Shown here piece after piece: positions 24,168 through 34,983 of a stretch of 64,000 bases of DNA (its first letter is position 1; every line of letters starts with the position of its first letter). Both the position numbers and the translations under genes were made by a program. The DNA comes from Cyathus striatus (taxonomy: Eukaryota > Basidiomycota > Agaricomycetes > Agaricales > Nidulariaceae): contig JAOVFP010000003.1 in the NCBI GenBank assembly GCA_025738555.1, positions 5,704,001-5,768,000 of the forward strand, written 5' to 3'. A model generated the notes under the pieces. It did not search any database. It worked only from the letters and a program-made list of their open reading frames with translations, and was not told where the DNA came from.

Positions 24168-24593
24168 TGGCTTAGATTAGCATCTGGATGCACGAGAAGG
24201 AACGTGTGCTGCGGTTAACCGGTGAAAGCGAAATGATTAAAACCGAGGGTACATAGTATGTTTAGTAGGCCGAAAGCAGAATGTAATACGAGATTTGTAC
24301 GAGAATTAGGTTCGGATGAAAAAATGAACGGAAATGGTATTTGTTCAGGTTTGAAATACACCCGCGCGCTCGATCCTGAAGCTTCCTCTTCACTGGCAAG
24401 TTGGGCAAGTTAGCTCGCCCACTTCATATCACCCGCTGGGCTTTCTTTCCCTTTCAACGTCTCACCGCTCTTCTTTCTTTTCCTTCTACTCTTTCTTTCT
24501 CTTAAAAGTCTTCGTATTCCTCTTGTTATCAGCAGCTTACCAGGTTACACCTGCATTACAGTTTCAGCGCTCTTCAGTACTTCCATTGTGGTA
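24168..24593. promoter_or_regulatory. SSK1 upstream region
   Basis: 426 bp before the SSK1 start. It includes a strong CT-rich tract (about 24450-24505, CTTCTTTCTTTTCC type), a frequent fungal core-promoter element near transcription starts. Confidence 0.45.
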
Positions 24594-27500
24594 ATGAATG
24601 GACCCAAACTTCCGACTGTTCGTCTTCCAGCCGTCAGTGGTGGTGAACCAGTTATCTTGGAACCAGTCATCTTGGATCACACGCCTTCAAATGGGCTCAT
24701 TGTCTCTTACGCTTCCGAGACCTCGAGATCTGTTCCTGGTCCTTCAGTGATACATTCATCCATCGAACGACCTACACTAGGCTCTTCAGATGGAGATCAC
24801 ATTATGTCGGAGGGTGAGTCGGTATACGGAGAATCAGGTGGCGAAGAAGGGGATTACCATTTTTCTGGAGTGGCGCCTCAATCATCGACCTCAACTGCTA
24901 TGCGTCCTCCTCCTAGGCCAGGTATTCTTCATTCACGTACACAACTGTCCAGAACGCTTTCTATGCCATTGACTTCACAACTAAATCACCTTCGGCATCC
25001 TCACCGCGCAGGACCTTTACGGGCACCGTCTTTCACATCATCTTCAAAGGAGTCTTCCCACCTTCAGGATCTTTCCATGGAACTCGCGGACTCCGTGCAA
25101 ATGGCGATCCAGACCATGCTGCAAGTGTCTCCTGCGCAGATCCTTGACCCTGCAAAGGAACAGTTCTCTGCTTGTTCACTTTCCGTCCCTACTTCTTCCA
25201 TGTCCGCTATTTTCACAGCAATGAAAAACCTCAATTACATTTCTGCGAACATAGCTTCGTTTACGGGGGGTCATGGGTTATCAAGTATCGAAGAACTTTC
25301 CAAACCATCGATACTTGATGAGAATGTTAACGACTTCGATATAGGAGAGATGCTGCAGAGCGTGGGAGATGGACTGAGTGGTGCTGCTGCTCATGCCGGT
25401 GTAGACTTGGTGTTGTACCACGGAGATGCAGGTCTTAAACATGTGTTCGTGTCGGGAAATGAGAGTGCGATCTCATATGCCTTATCTCATGTAAGTTTTA
25501 ACTTTATTTATGGGCCATGACATCCATTCATGCTTTGCGCAGGTTATCAGACAAGTTTTGAATTCTGCGGAACGTGGAGACTCCATAGAATTGGGTCTTC
25601 TCGTTGGTCCTTCAGTGTTTACCCTGGGAGATTATACCAGCGCCTCGATATCTAATCCTCTCGATTCTGAGGATGATTCTATTGCATCATCCCCAACAGA
25701 TGCAGATGGTACTCTGCGCTGTGTATTCAGGATAACACACAAATTTGGAAGTCTTGACTCTCCAACGCGCGAGGGCGAACCTATAACTTCCACGATCACA
25801 CGAGTTGTTCGACCTGACCCTTCCTTTAACAGTGTACTTCTTCGCCGTCTGCTTCATCAAATAGGGGGCTCGCTTAATTCCGATGTACCCTTCGATGAAG
25901 GTTCAACTGTAGGAAGGGTCTGTGATCTAGGCCTTACGCTGGAACGTGGTGCGAAACCTGCGCCAACACCTTCGGTAGAGCTTTCAGAGGATGAGCCGTT
26001 CGTATCCGAGCCAACTATTGAGCAGCTAGCTGCATTTATAGAGACATTGAAGGGGAAGAGAGTGACATTATACGCTAGCGCTAAGGGATCTTTTGCGCAG
26101 CATATCACAAGCTATCTTACAGCTTGGGGAATGGATGTCACTCACGTCTCTCCCGATGGCAATACTGACGGTGTAACCGACCCAAGTCCAGATGACGTAT
26201 CAACCTCTTCGACAATGGATAGCCGAATTAGTCCTACCATACCCTCCCTATCTACTTATGGTGCTAATACGGAACCTACTCCACCTTCTGGAGTTCCTAG
26301 CAAAGTTGAAGCGAGACAAAGTGGATCAGATCCTTTGTCTTTTGTATTCGTCGACGACGACGTTAACGTGCTCAAGGAACGGCTCAACACGCTCCATGCT
26401 GAATTACAACCTTCGGTTGTAGCATCTACCGTGCGTAAGCGACCTGCTCTCGTTACGCATCATCGTAAATCCTCACCTCAAATTACACGTCTCCGTGGAC
26501 ATTCGACAACTTCGTTGATGCGACCGCCGCCGGTGGTTATCGTACATTTTACGAGTTTATCTAATTATAAGCTAATCAAGGATGTTATCCAATCTGTAAT
26601 GGTAACCTATGGAGCAACATCCACGCCTTTGCCAGAGGTGATGATTCTCCCAAGCCGGCGGGTCCACGAAGATTCCTCACTGCTCTTCACACCGCAGTTA
26701 CCAAACCGACAGTCGATCCTTTCTTTTCTCCTATTGCCACCTCACCTATGAGTCCTAGCGTTCATCATTCGGGATCCTTCTTCCATTCCTATCATGAGGC
26801 GAATGCATACATTTCTTCGTCTATGTCTGGCCGACCGTCCGGAACGCGCTCGAACTCAGATACATCGTCCAAGTCTGGTAAAGATGGACTAGATCATGTA
26901 CCTACGCATCCAGCTCCTGCTTCGCCTCTTGGTTTACCAGACAATGTAGAATATTTCTCAGAAGCAGCGAAGCAGATCGGATCGTCACCGTCCTCTGGGT
27001 TCCTAATCCAGAGTCCCGACGGCCAAACCACAGGTATTTACTTTCCGCGTACGAAAACTTCTCGTACAACATCCAACCAATCAGTGGAGAAAGATAAAGG
27101 GACAACTACATCTGTTCCACGTCAAGTGTCTGCTGTAGTCTCACGAGTTCCGTCCAACGGCAATGGAAAAACAATTTCATTCTCTTCCTTAGGTGCTCCT
27201 CAGACGCCTTCATCTCCAGCACTCGAAGCCAAGAGTCCTATCATTACCTCTCCAATAGCCGCCCCGAGAAAACCTTCTTCTCCTCGGGGTGAAATCGTGC
27301 CAAAGCCATTAACTTCTCCACCGAGAAGATTTACTGCAGAAATTCCTCGTAGATCACCGCCTGTGTCTCCGGGTGAAAATGGAGCATCTTCGCGACGTGC
27401 GCTGGGTAAGAGGACCGATCTTGGCACTGGTATAAGCTTGAAGAAGGTGTTGGGTGCTACTGATGGCAATGTCGTTCCGCCGATTAGCGTGCTCATTGTA

Positions 27501-28773
27501 GACGGTGAGTTTCTGGCTGACATGTGTACTCAAATTGCACTCTAACTTTTTGTCCGGTAGATAATAACATTAACCAGACCATTCTTTCTACATTCATGCG
27601 GAAGAAGAAAATCAAATATGATATCGCAAAGAACGGGCTTGAAGCTGTTCAAAAGTGGAAAACTGGAGGTTTCCACCTCATTCTTGTGAGTATTTCGCGA
27701 TTTTTAACAAATGACCGCTAACTTTAATACTACCTAGATGGATATTCAAATGCCGGTCATGGATGGAATTGAGGCGACGAAAGAGATTCGAAGGCTAGAA
27801 AGTACTATGGCTTTTGGACCTCTAACACCCTCCGAAGGCGTTCGAACACCTTCTGGAGCTTCTTCGTGCACTTCACCCACGGATTCGAGGCCAGCAACAT
27901 CACCGTTTCGTTCATCCGTAATCATCGTCGCATTGACGGCCTCTTCATTACAGAGCGATCGAGTTGCGGCTTTAGCAGCGGGCTGTAACGACTTCTTAAC
28001 CAAGCCCGTATCCCTTCATTGGTTAAATAGCAAGATTATTGAATGGGGTTCCATCAAGGCTTTACAGATGTGGGATACGGTAAGAAGTTTCTCAAACACT
28101 AACGCTGCTCGCAATGTAGCGGAAAGGCTTCATGTTCCTCAAGGACGTGCTACACCACCTACAACTTCAGTTAAAGAAGAGCCGGTTTCTCCAGCAACGC
28201 CCATAGGGTCGGGCCCTTCTGGCTTGTCGATGAGTATTACTCCGTCGATTATGCCAATTGCTGGACCGGTTGCTAGTAGCGAGTTGGCAAGTGGTGTTTT
28301 CCTTGCCTCGCCATCCACTAGCAAGGCTCGGGCTTTTCCCTTTCCAACTGCTCCTAGTCGATCAAACTCCTTGGAAGGTCAAGCAATATCCACGGCTACT
28401 GAGCCTAAGTCGGTATCAACTAGCATGGATGTTGATGGTAAGTTCGCATCTTGACAAATTGGTAGCTTAAACAATTAGTTGACAATATTGTCCTGGTTTA
28501 GACAACGGTATGGAGACCTAAGGTACATTTGACTGCGGCATTATTGATTAATGTTACGTTATCATAGATACAGCTAAAGCTGAATCTTCTGCACAGTTCG
28601 GGGAAGGCGCCGAGCCCTCACGGACCCCTATAGCACACCCACCCTCTCAGCCGGTTGGACTTCGTCAGGATTCCGAGCCAGAAGAAACACGAAAAACTGG
28701 TTCTGACAATGATGATACACCAACAGGTTCCACGCTTCCTCCTGTCCCATCTGATCTAGGTTTACCGCCGTGA
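24594..28773 (+). CDS. SSK1: SSK1-type response regulator of the HOG stress pathway
   Basis: Output regulator of a two-component phosphorelay feeding the HOG MAP kinase cascade. Five exons: 24594-25490, 25543-27504, 27561-27685, 27738-28437, 28568-28773. The long N-terminal half is S/P-rich. The receiver domain is complete: VLIVDDNNINQTIL (acid pocket), KYDIAKNGLEAVQKW, then LILMDIQMPVMDG with the phospho-acceptor Asp at the start of exon 4, IIVALTASS and FLTKPVSLHWL (conserved Lys). An 80-residue insert (PLTPSEGVRTPSG...) sits between the MDG and IVAL segments. The frame shifts once near 26652: the upstream part ends ATSTPLPEVMILP and the next frame gives KPAGPRRFLTALHTAV, a motif conserved in Ssk1 proteins. 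The start is the ATG giving MNGPKLPTVRL. Confidence 0.88.
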
Positions 28774-29451
28774 CGGTCTTGGGCAACCTTGTGGGTGGTT
28801 GTAGCGGGGTATGCGTTGGTGAAGCTCAGCTCGATCTGCTACCACAAGGTTGCCGGGTAACTATATTTTCTCACTCGATGGTTCTATGTTCTCAAATTTG
28901 GTTTTCCCTTCGTTCTGTATATGTCTCATTCAATTTGGTATTATGCTACATTTTAGTCGTCTGTTTGACTTTTGTATCTGATAGGTGTGATTGGGCGGTT
29001 GGGACTTTTTCTTCTTCATTGGGCTCGAATCGTCTTCATGTCTCGCGAGACAGTGCATTTCACATTTTCTGTAATTTTATGAAGATACGGTGCATGTAGC
29101 TCTATGAAACATTAGCCATTGTCGGTTAGCAATTACTAGTAAGTTAAACAAGGAAGCTACTTCATTTTTTATGATACTTGAACCCTTTTAAATTTGCACA
29201 GATTACTTTTTCTTCTCCACATTATACATGCTGTTGGATTGTAATTTAAAATTACTGAGTATAAAGTAGACTTACGCGTGATGTCGACGAGCCCTGAAAA
29301 TCAAATGAAGCGCGTCCTTTCATGTCGGAAGTTATTTTAAGTAAGTTACTTATAACTAATAGTCATTCCGAAGTCGTACGACGTCGACATTCCCAAGCAC
29401 CTTCCAAACTTCAGCCACTCTCCTTCTAAGAATCTAACATTATTCCCTATC
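28774..29451. other. Intergenic with 3'UTR hairpin
   Basis: Spacer between SSK1 and ERG27. It begins with the inverted repeat annotated separately; the rest is AT-rich without a recognisable gene. Confidence 0.45.
28782..28854 (+). repeat. 13-bp inverted repeat just after the SSK1 stop
   Basis: GGCAACCTTGTGG at 28782-28794 and its exact reverse complement at 28842-28854, separated by 47 bp. It starts nine bases after the stop codon, so the SSK1 mRNA could fold into a stable hairpin there. Function unknown. Confidence 0.7.
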
Positions 29452-30913
29452 ATGTTAGTCACTTCTAAGCCTATTGTTGTCGTGACAGGTGCAAATGGGT
29501 ACACTATACTTTAGTTTCCTCAAATCTCTTTGTTGATCCTCATTTCAGTGGCGTAGGATTCGGAATATGCCAACGTTTGCTCTTTCAGTTATGCCAGGCT
29601 CATCCATCGGACGCCCTTCCTCAAAGCTGTTCTCCGCGTACCCAAGATGAAGACATTAACAACTCTATAACATATGACGGCATAACCCTTATAATGGCCT
29701 GCAGAAGCACCAAACGCGCAGAAACCGCACGGAAAGACCTTTATCAGTCTCTTGACAAGCACGTCGAAATGCTGCGCGCCCTGCCAAATTATGATGGCCA
29801 CGCCCAGAAGTTCCGTAAAAATGTTGACATTCAGATATCATACTTGGATCTTGCATCTATCAGTACTGTCCTTAGATTTTCCACTGAAATGTCACTAAAG
29901 TAAGCCGGAAACTTTCTATCTTTTGGTTGCTTACAGTCTGTATATTTTAGACATCCATATATTTCACATGTAATATTTAATGCTGGAGTTGCAAGTTTCA
30001 GTCATATACACTGGCCCGACTGCATACGCCAACTGCTGTCAAGCCCCATGGATGCGATTACCGCACCTACATTCTACGTCCAATATAAAGGAGAGATGAG
30101 TGTTGATGGACTAGGTTGGGTATGGCAATGCAATTTATTCGGTCATTTCGCGTTGGTACGTGAATTTCATATCCTCTCACTTTCTTTCATTTTAACCTAG
30201 GGCAGTTCCGTGCTGTAGAATCACTTCTGGCTGCTTCACCCATCGGTGGGCGGGTTATCTGGTCATCGTCTTTAGAGGCGTCTCCGAAGTTCTATGACTC
30301 TGAAGACTGGCAACTCAAGGAAACCGAACATTCGTACGAGAGTTCGAAGTACCAAATTGACCTCGTTGCAATTACCCTCGATCGCTACGCAGCAGCGAAT
30401 TCCATAAAGCCAATCCGTCATTTCATATCACATCCTGGTGTATGCTCGACGAATGTTAGTGCAGCTCTTGTTAATCCAGTGCTCGACGTGCTAAAAGTGA
30501 TGCTATTCTATATTGTGAGCACTGATTCAGTGTCTGGATCATGTGTAGAGACTTACTTATTACCCTAGGGACGATTTTTCGGCTCCCCGCATCATACTAT
30601 TCAACCCGTCAAGGCCGCAATCGCCGCCGTTTACCTTTCCCTGGCACCTCTTATTTTCATAACCTTTGCCTCTGGGTTTACATCTACAAATGGTAAATAT
30701 TCTGATGCGAATCTCGGTTTAAAACCTGTGAGGTTCGGAGCAGGGACCAGTCGTTGGGGTGAGGAGATGGTTGTGTTAAGCGATGTTAAGGATTGGGATA
30801 AGCATGCTGCTGAAGGTGAGGAGCTGGTGAAGAAGTGTAATGCACTTTTCGAGTCGTTGAAGAGTGAGGAGTCAACGAGAGTGGACTCGGAGACGGCCAG
30901 TGAACGAATGTGA
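29452..30913 (+). CDS. ERG27: 3-keto-steroid reductase, ERG27
   Basis: Short-chain dehydrogenase that reduces the C-3 ketone during C-4 demethylation in ergosterol synthesis, on ER or lipid-droplet membranes. Five exons (29452-29498, 29549-29899, 29951-30155, 30206-30514, 30569-30913) give 418 aa. The NADPH motif TGANGGVGFGIC spans the first junction. MACRSTKRAETARKDL and SYLDLASIST are the usual Erg27 segments, and NAG occurs in VIFNAGVASF. The active site is VIWSSSLEAS with YESSKYQIDL (Tyr-x-x-x-Lys). HPGVCSTN and a hydrophobic stretch (AAIAAVYLSLAPLIFITFA) follow, the latter a likely membrane contact. The first Met lies next to VTSKPIVVVTGANG, as expected. Confidence 0.9.
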
Positions 30914-30984
30914 AGGTGGTGGTATTTTATACCTGGTTTGGACATCATTAATTATTCACAATCTTCTTTGGATATGCCGATATA
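30914..30984. other. ERG27 3' flank
   Basis: Short 3' flank of ERG27 running up to the TA target site (30983-30984) of the adjoining element. Confidence 0.4.
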
Positions 30985-31666
30985 CAGTCATCTCTGTCTA
31001 AATACATACTGCCTAAATACATACTCTGCATATTTTAATACTTTTTCAGGTCCACCAAATCGGTAGGCGGGGAGTTATGTATTTTTTTGCACTATTCCGT
31101 AATCCATACCTTTTTTGGAGAGGCAATATGTACATAACTTTCCCTATCTCGGACCCCCTGTCAAAATATTTACCGAAACCAAATGTAAATGTAAGTATTT
31201 TACATGCATATTTTATGGGAACCGAGAGCTTATCCTAAAATTTTTCCCACAGTGTTGAATTATTACTTCTTGGAGAAATAAATTCTACCCGATTTTCTAT
31301 CACATTATTTGAATTTAATGACTATCAACGTGATTGTACCCAAAATGAATTTAACAAGAAGGTTTCACATAAAGCAGGCAGAAAAAACTAGGCTCGCTTG
31401 ACCAAGAGCAACTTTGCTTATGAAGCTCTCATTGCTGAAAAAGTACAGGACTCTAACATGAATAAGTCAGTGTTTATGAATATATTAAGTTTACTATGCA
31501 TTATGCGTTGTTGAGTAATAAGTTGATTGCGGTCACATAGCGGCACTCTCCGGAATTAACGGTCCGGATTAGCCGAGTTAAGGGTCTTCTGCACTACTAT
31601 ATACTCTGCAGAATTTAATACTTTTTCATGTCCACCGACCAGTATGTATTTAGACAGAGATGACTG
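30985..31666. mobile_element. 682-bp TA-flanked MITE, Tc1/mariner-pogo type
   Basis: Perfect 27-bp terminal inverted repeats (30985-31011 and 31640-31666, outer end CAGTCATCTCTGTCTAAATA) are flanked by TA on both sides (30983-30984, 31667-31668), the target site of the Tc1/mariner superfamily. A 42-bp segment (TTTAATACTTTTTCA core) is repeated in the same orientation near both ends, at about 31020-31062 and 31597-31639. Inside, at about 31548-31580, are the words CTCCGGAATTAACGGTCCGG and AGCCGAGTTAAGG, which resemble fungal pogo-like ends. There is no transposase frame, so the element is non-autonomous. The superfamily is inferred from the TA and the repeats. Confidence 0.8.
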
Positions 31667-31668
31667 TA

Positions 31669-34600
31669 TCTGCATTAGTGGATTTACAATCTATCATAAG
31701 TATGTAGGAAATAATTTTGAGACTGCTGTACCGTCAAGATTTTCACATTGCTGAGAAACGTGACTTCCCGTGTCAAAGAGGAAACAGAATTACTCCAAAA
31801 GGATATAGCTATCCAAGGCATCTTAGACTCACCTCGGAATGGAGTGATTATCACAGACGTACGCGCTAACTTCGTTCCACATCCCTTCTGATTTTTATTT
31901 TCGGTGGAGTAAGCTATGTACTCCGTGTGGTTCATCTCATTTTGAATCATCAATAGAGAAATAATATCTGCCAACATAGATACAGAGTAGGCATCCACTC
32001 AGTAGTCATGAGAAATGACTTTCCGCCCGCCGACAACAGATAAGAAACAAATAATGGTTACCTCACTAAGCGAGTACTAGTGAAACCAAGGAAGTTCTTA
32101 TGTTGATCACCACAAACGATGGTTAAGGATCCACTGGTGAGCTCTTTTACTCGCTCTGACATAGGAGTCAACTTTGTAGTAGTAATGTACATAGATAGGC
32201 ATGAGGGTAAGGCGACCCAAATGGGAATTCACCCCAAAGCAATAATTCAGCCACGGTTCCCGCGGAAGGAGACTTATTTCTTTATCCATAGAGTTTTCTA
32301 AGGATACCTATAGGCGGGCGGTCGATAGCTATGTGCGGTCGATGAGGAGCAACGACTCGGGCGCTGTGATTAATATATAGTTTATGCAATGGTTGAGCAT
32401 TTGGTCGTTGTTATCGTGAGGCTCAAGCTCCAGAGGAAACCCCATATGGAGCCTGAGGGGCCGTTGGAATGCAAAATGAAGAATTTCTCGTGGGTGTCTA
32501 TGTAAGGCGTTAACGCCGCAAGAACATCTTTAACTTGGTCATTGCAACGACATCGGTTGCTGTAATTCCTTCCCCGTTTTCCCTCACCATGTCGCAACGA
32601 AATCACGTTTCCTTTGTTCAGTGCATTTAAGTCTTATTAAGTCTCATGCTCTGCTCTGCGGCAGAAGAAGGCACGCCATTAAGCAGTTGAGGGCGGAGCC
32701 CCAGTTGCCGCCAGACTAAAGACTCTCGTACGAGATCTAGACAGGTGGTCGGATGACTACCCCCAAATGCATTAGATAGCTAGGTCGTGGAATCCGACTA
32801 CACTCTACCCCGTGTATCGATTGATTTCTTCTTGCCAGCCAATGAGACAGCATGATGTTGAGGCTTACGATCTCGGGGGTCCAAAATTCACGTCGACTCA
32901 CGCGAAGGCATATGGAAGACACCATGAGAATAACAGATAATTCCGCGAGAGTTTCCAGTATCGTTCAGCAAATGCTTCTGCTTCCAACATTCTAATAATA
33001 CCAGGAGAAGTCCGGCGAAAGGACGGATAACTAGACGATATGGTTGCTGATAACTAGACTCGAGGTCGACAACACCTGCTAACTAGGGTTTGAGATGTTT
33101 TGTGGGGAGTGGGGCTTAGGAGGGTGGTAGACATTTTGCTCGAGTTCCAAACGCCACAGCCCCTTAGCTTAATCTAGATAAAACATCTTATTTTGTGAAC
33201 GTTCACGAAGGGACCGCGATGGCAATGCGAAAAGTCAGCGAGTCAGGAGGGGGTCAGGTGGAAGATATCATACCGGATCTTGGAAAAAGCGAGTTCCTAA
33301 ATTGTATGTATGGCGGTGATTAGTATCTCCAAAAATTGGGCTTCGGCTAAGACCCCCCGCCTAGTTGGCCCAACGAACAGTACCTAGACCAATACCAGGG
33401 CCAAGAGACTCCCCTGGTCTGGGGCGCCATGAAGTTCATCAGTGATTCCGCACAATCAAGGCGGGGGCTGTCGGGGGCGGTCACTGGGAGTTAGAGATGA
33501 TAGACTCGTATTTCAGACGCCTTGTGTTCATCGGAAGCATATGGCTTGAGAGTTTTTGGCACCCATGTTAGGATAGCTTGGGATCACGCTGTTGCCATGT
33601 TGGTACCTTGTATATTTGAAATTGTGCTGTACTGTACTGAGAATTCAGAACAGTCACCCATAAGAAGTCTGCGGCATGCCTGACATGCTAGACCTACTCG
33701 ACTCCACTCTGACGAGTTAATAATCCTGGCATCGAGGGTTTTTTTTTTTCGACCAGGAGCAGATTTTGGGGAACAGGAGTCCAGAAGAACTTCGATCAAT
33801 TAAATTGAAGCGGTGAAAAAGCGTGATGTAATTCTTGGGCGAGCGTACGGCTTGAAAATGGAGGCGAAGCGAGGCGTTGCGACCGATAGTTTACATGAAG
33901 ACAAAAAACGCGCGGAAGGGGATAATCGATATAGCAGTTATGGCGTTCTCCGTAGTAGCATTGTGTTTGAGCAACGATTGCCATTTATGGCAGATGAAAT
34001 GAAAAGAAACCGAGGTGCATGGTGGGGTGAGACGGCATTACCGAAGATTTTTACGTGGAGGGTTAGGTGATGCTGGGTGGTCTGAGAGACATAAGTAAGA
34101 ATTCCGCAGATTGAATAAGTATGCGTCGCAGAAGATTGTGTAACAAGAGAACGAAAAATGGTTGACGAGATTAGCGGAGAGCCTAAAACGGGAGGATGCC
34201 AAATAGAATTGAAGGGTCGGCTTCCGAGTCCCCGGAAGTTCGCGCAGTGTTAGGGAAGCGCTGACCGATTACGGCAAGGAGAGATGAACGTGATAGACTG
34301 GGCCGGCAGTGCGTGCCGAGGATGTGCTGCGAACGCGAGGCCAACGCGAAGATGAATCCGAAAGGGAACAGATAGTTAGGCTGCAGGCTAATTTATTTGA
34401 ATTGCAGCGCGCGCGAGGAGGGACTAAGAGGGACTAAGGGAGGGAAAGGCTAGGGCTACCAGAGCTAATCAGAAGGATAGCTTCGCGGTGGATGAACTAA
34501 GCAGGACTGGAAGCAGTTTGGCTAGAGGACTGGAAAAGATATAGTAAGGGATGCGGGTGGCATCGGGTGGCGTTGGTGGAGGTGGCAGGTGGAGGGACAC

Positions 34601-34983
34601 CTGGGAATGATGGGGGGAGGAGGGGAGGGAGGGGAGGGGAGGATGGAGGGGAGAGTGGAGGCGGTGGACGAGTTTGGACCGGACTCCTCTTGTGGTCGAG
34701 GAGACAGGGACGGCGATCCATAGCAAACACGTGGATATATAATTAAATTATTTTGAATAGTGGTAATTACAAGAATGACAAGGTTAAGGTTGGGACTGGC
34801 GAAGGTTTCGAGGTCAGCCGGTTCAACTCCGCGATTGTGACTTGTCTTGCACCCGCACTCACGGATTTGTACCTTTCACTCGTCCTCATTCCCCTTCAGA
34901 CTCCCTACGCCTGCCCCCTCTCCCCTTTCCCCTCCCCTCCCCTCCTCTCTCCCCCTCTCCCGCCCACATTGCCACCCACAGTG
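31669..34983. other. Gene-poor 3.3 kb, probably degraded repeats plus the JmjC gene promoter
   Basis: Both strands hold only short stop-broken frames (the longest 104 aa at 31684-31998 on the minus strand); none matches a family I know. Composition changes along the stretch: AT-rich to about 32700, GC-richer at 33050-33500, strongly G-rich at 34560-34660 and C-rich at 34910-34970. The last 400 bp should be the promoter and 5'UTR of the JmjC gene. A frame opening at 34753 continues into that gene but is CT-rich leader-like sequence, so the start was placed at 34984. Confidence 0.4.
34604..34965. promoter_or_regulatory. G-rich/C-rich complementary pair, G-quadruplex candidate
   Basis: At 34611-34660 the plus strand has more than five runs of three or more G separated by single A or short loops. 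At 34915-34965 it has the complementary C-rich pattern (CCCCTCCCCTCCCCT type). Each side satisfies a G-quadruplex pattern, one on each strand, and the two could pair as a long stem. They sit just upstream of the JmjC gene start. Confidence 0.55.

Noticed and set aside
34810..34835. GGTTCAACTCC, matching a tRNA B box
   Set aside because: No A box, acceptor stem or T-stem pairing around it.
34753..34983. N-terminal extension of the JmjC gene from 34753
   Set aside because: The encoded part is leader-like, CT-rich and proline-heavy; MNSLQDPSKK at 34984 is a better start.
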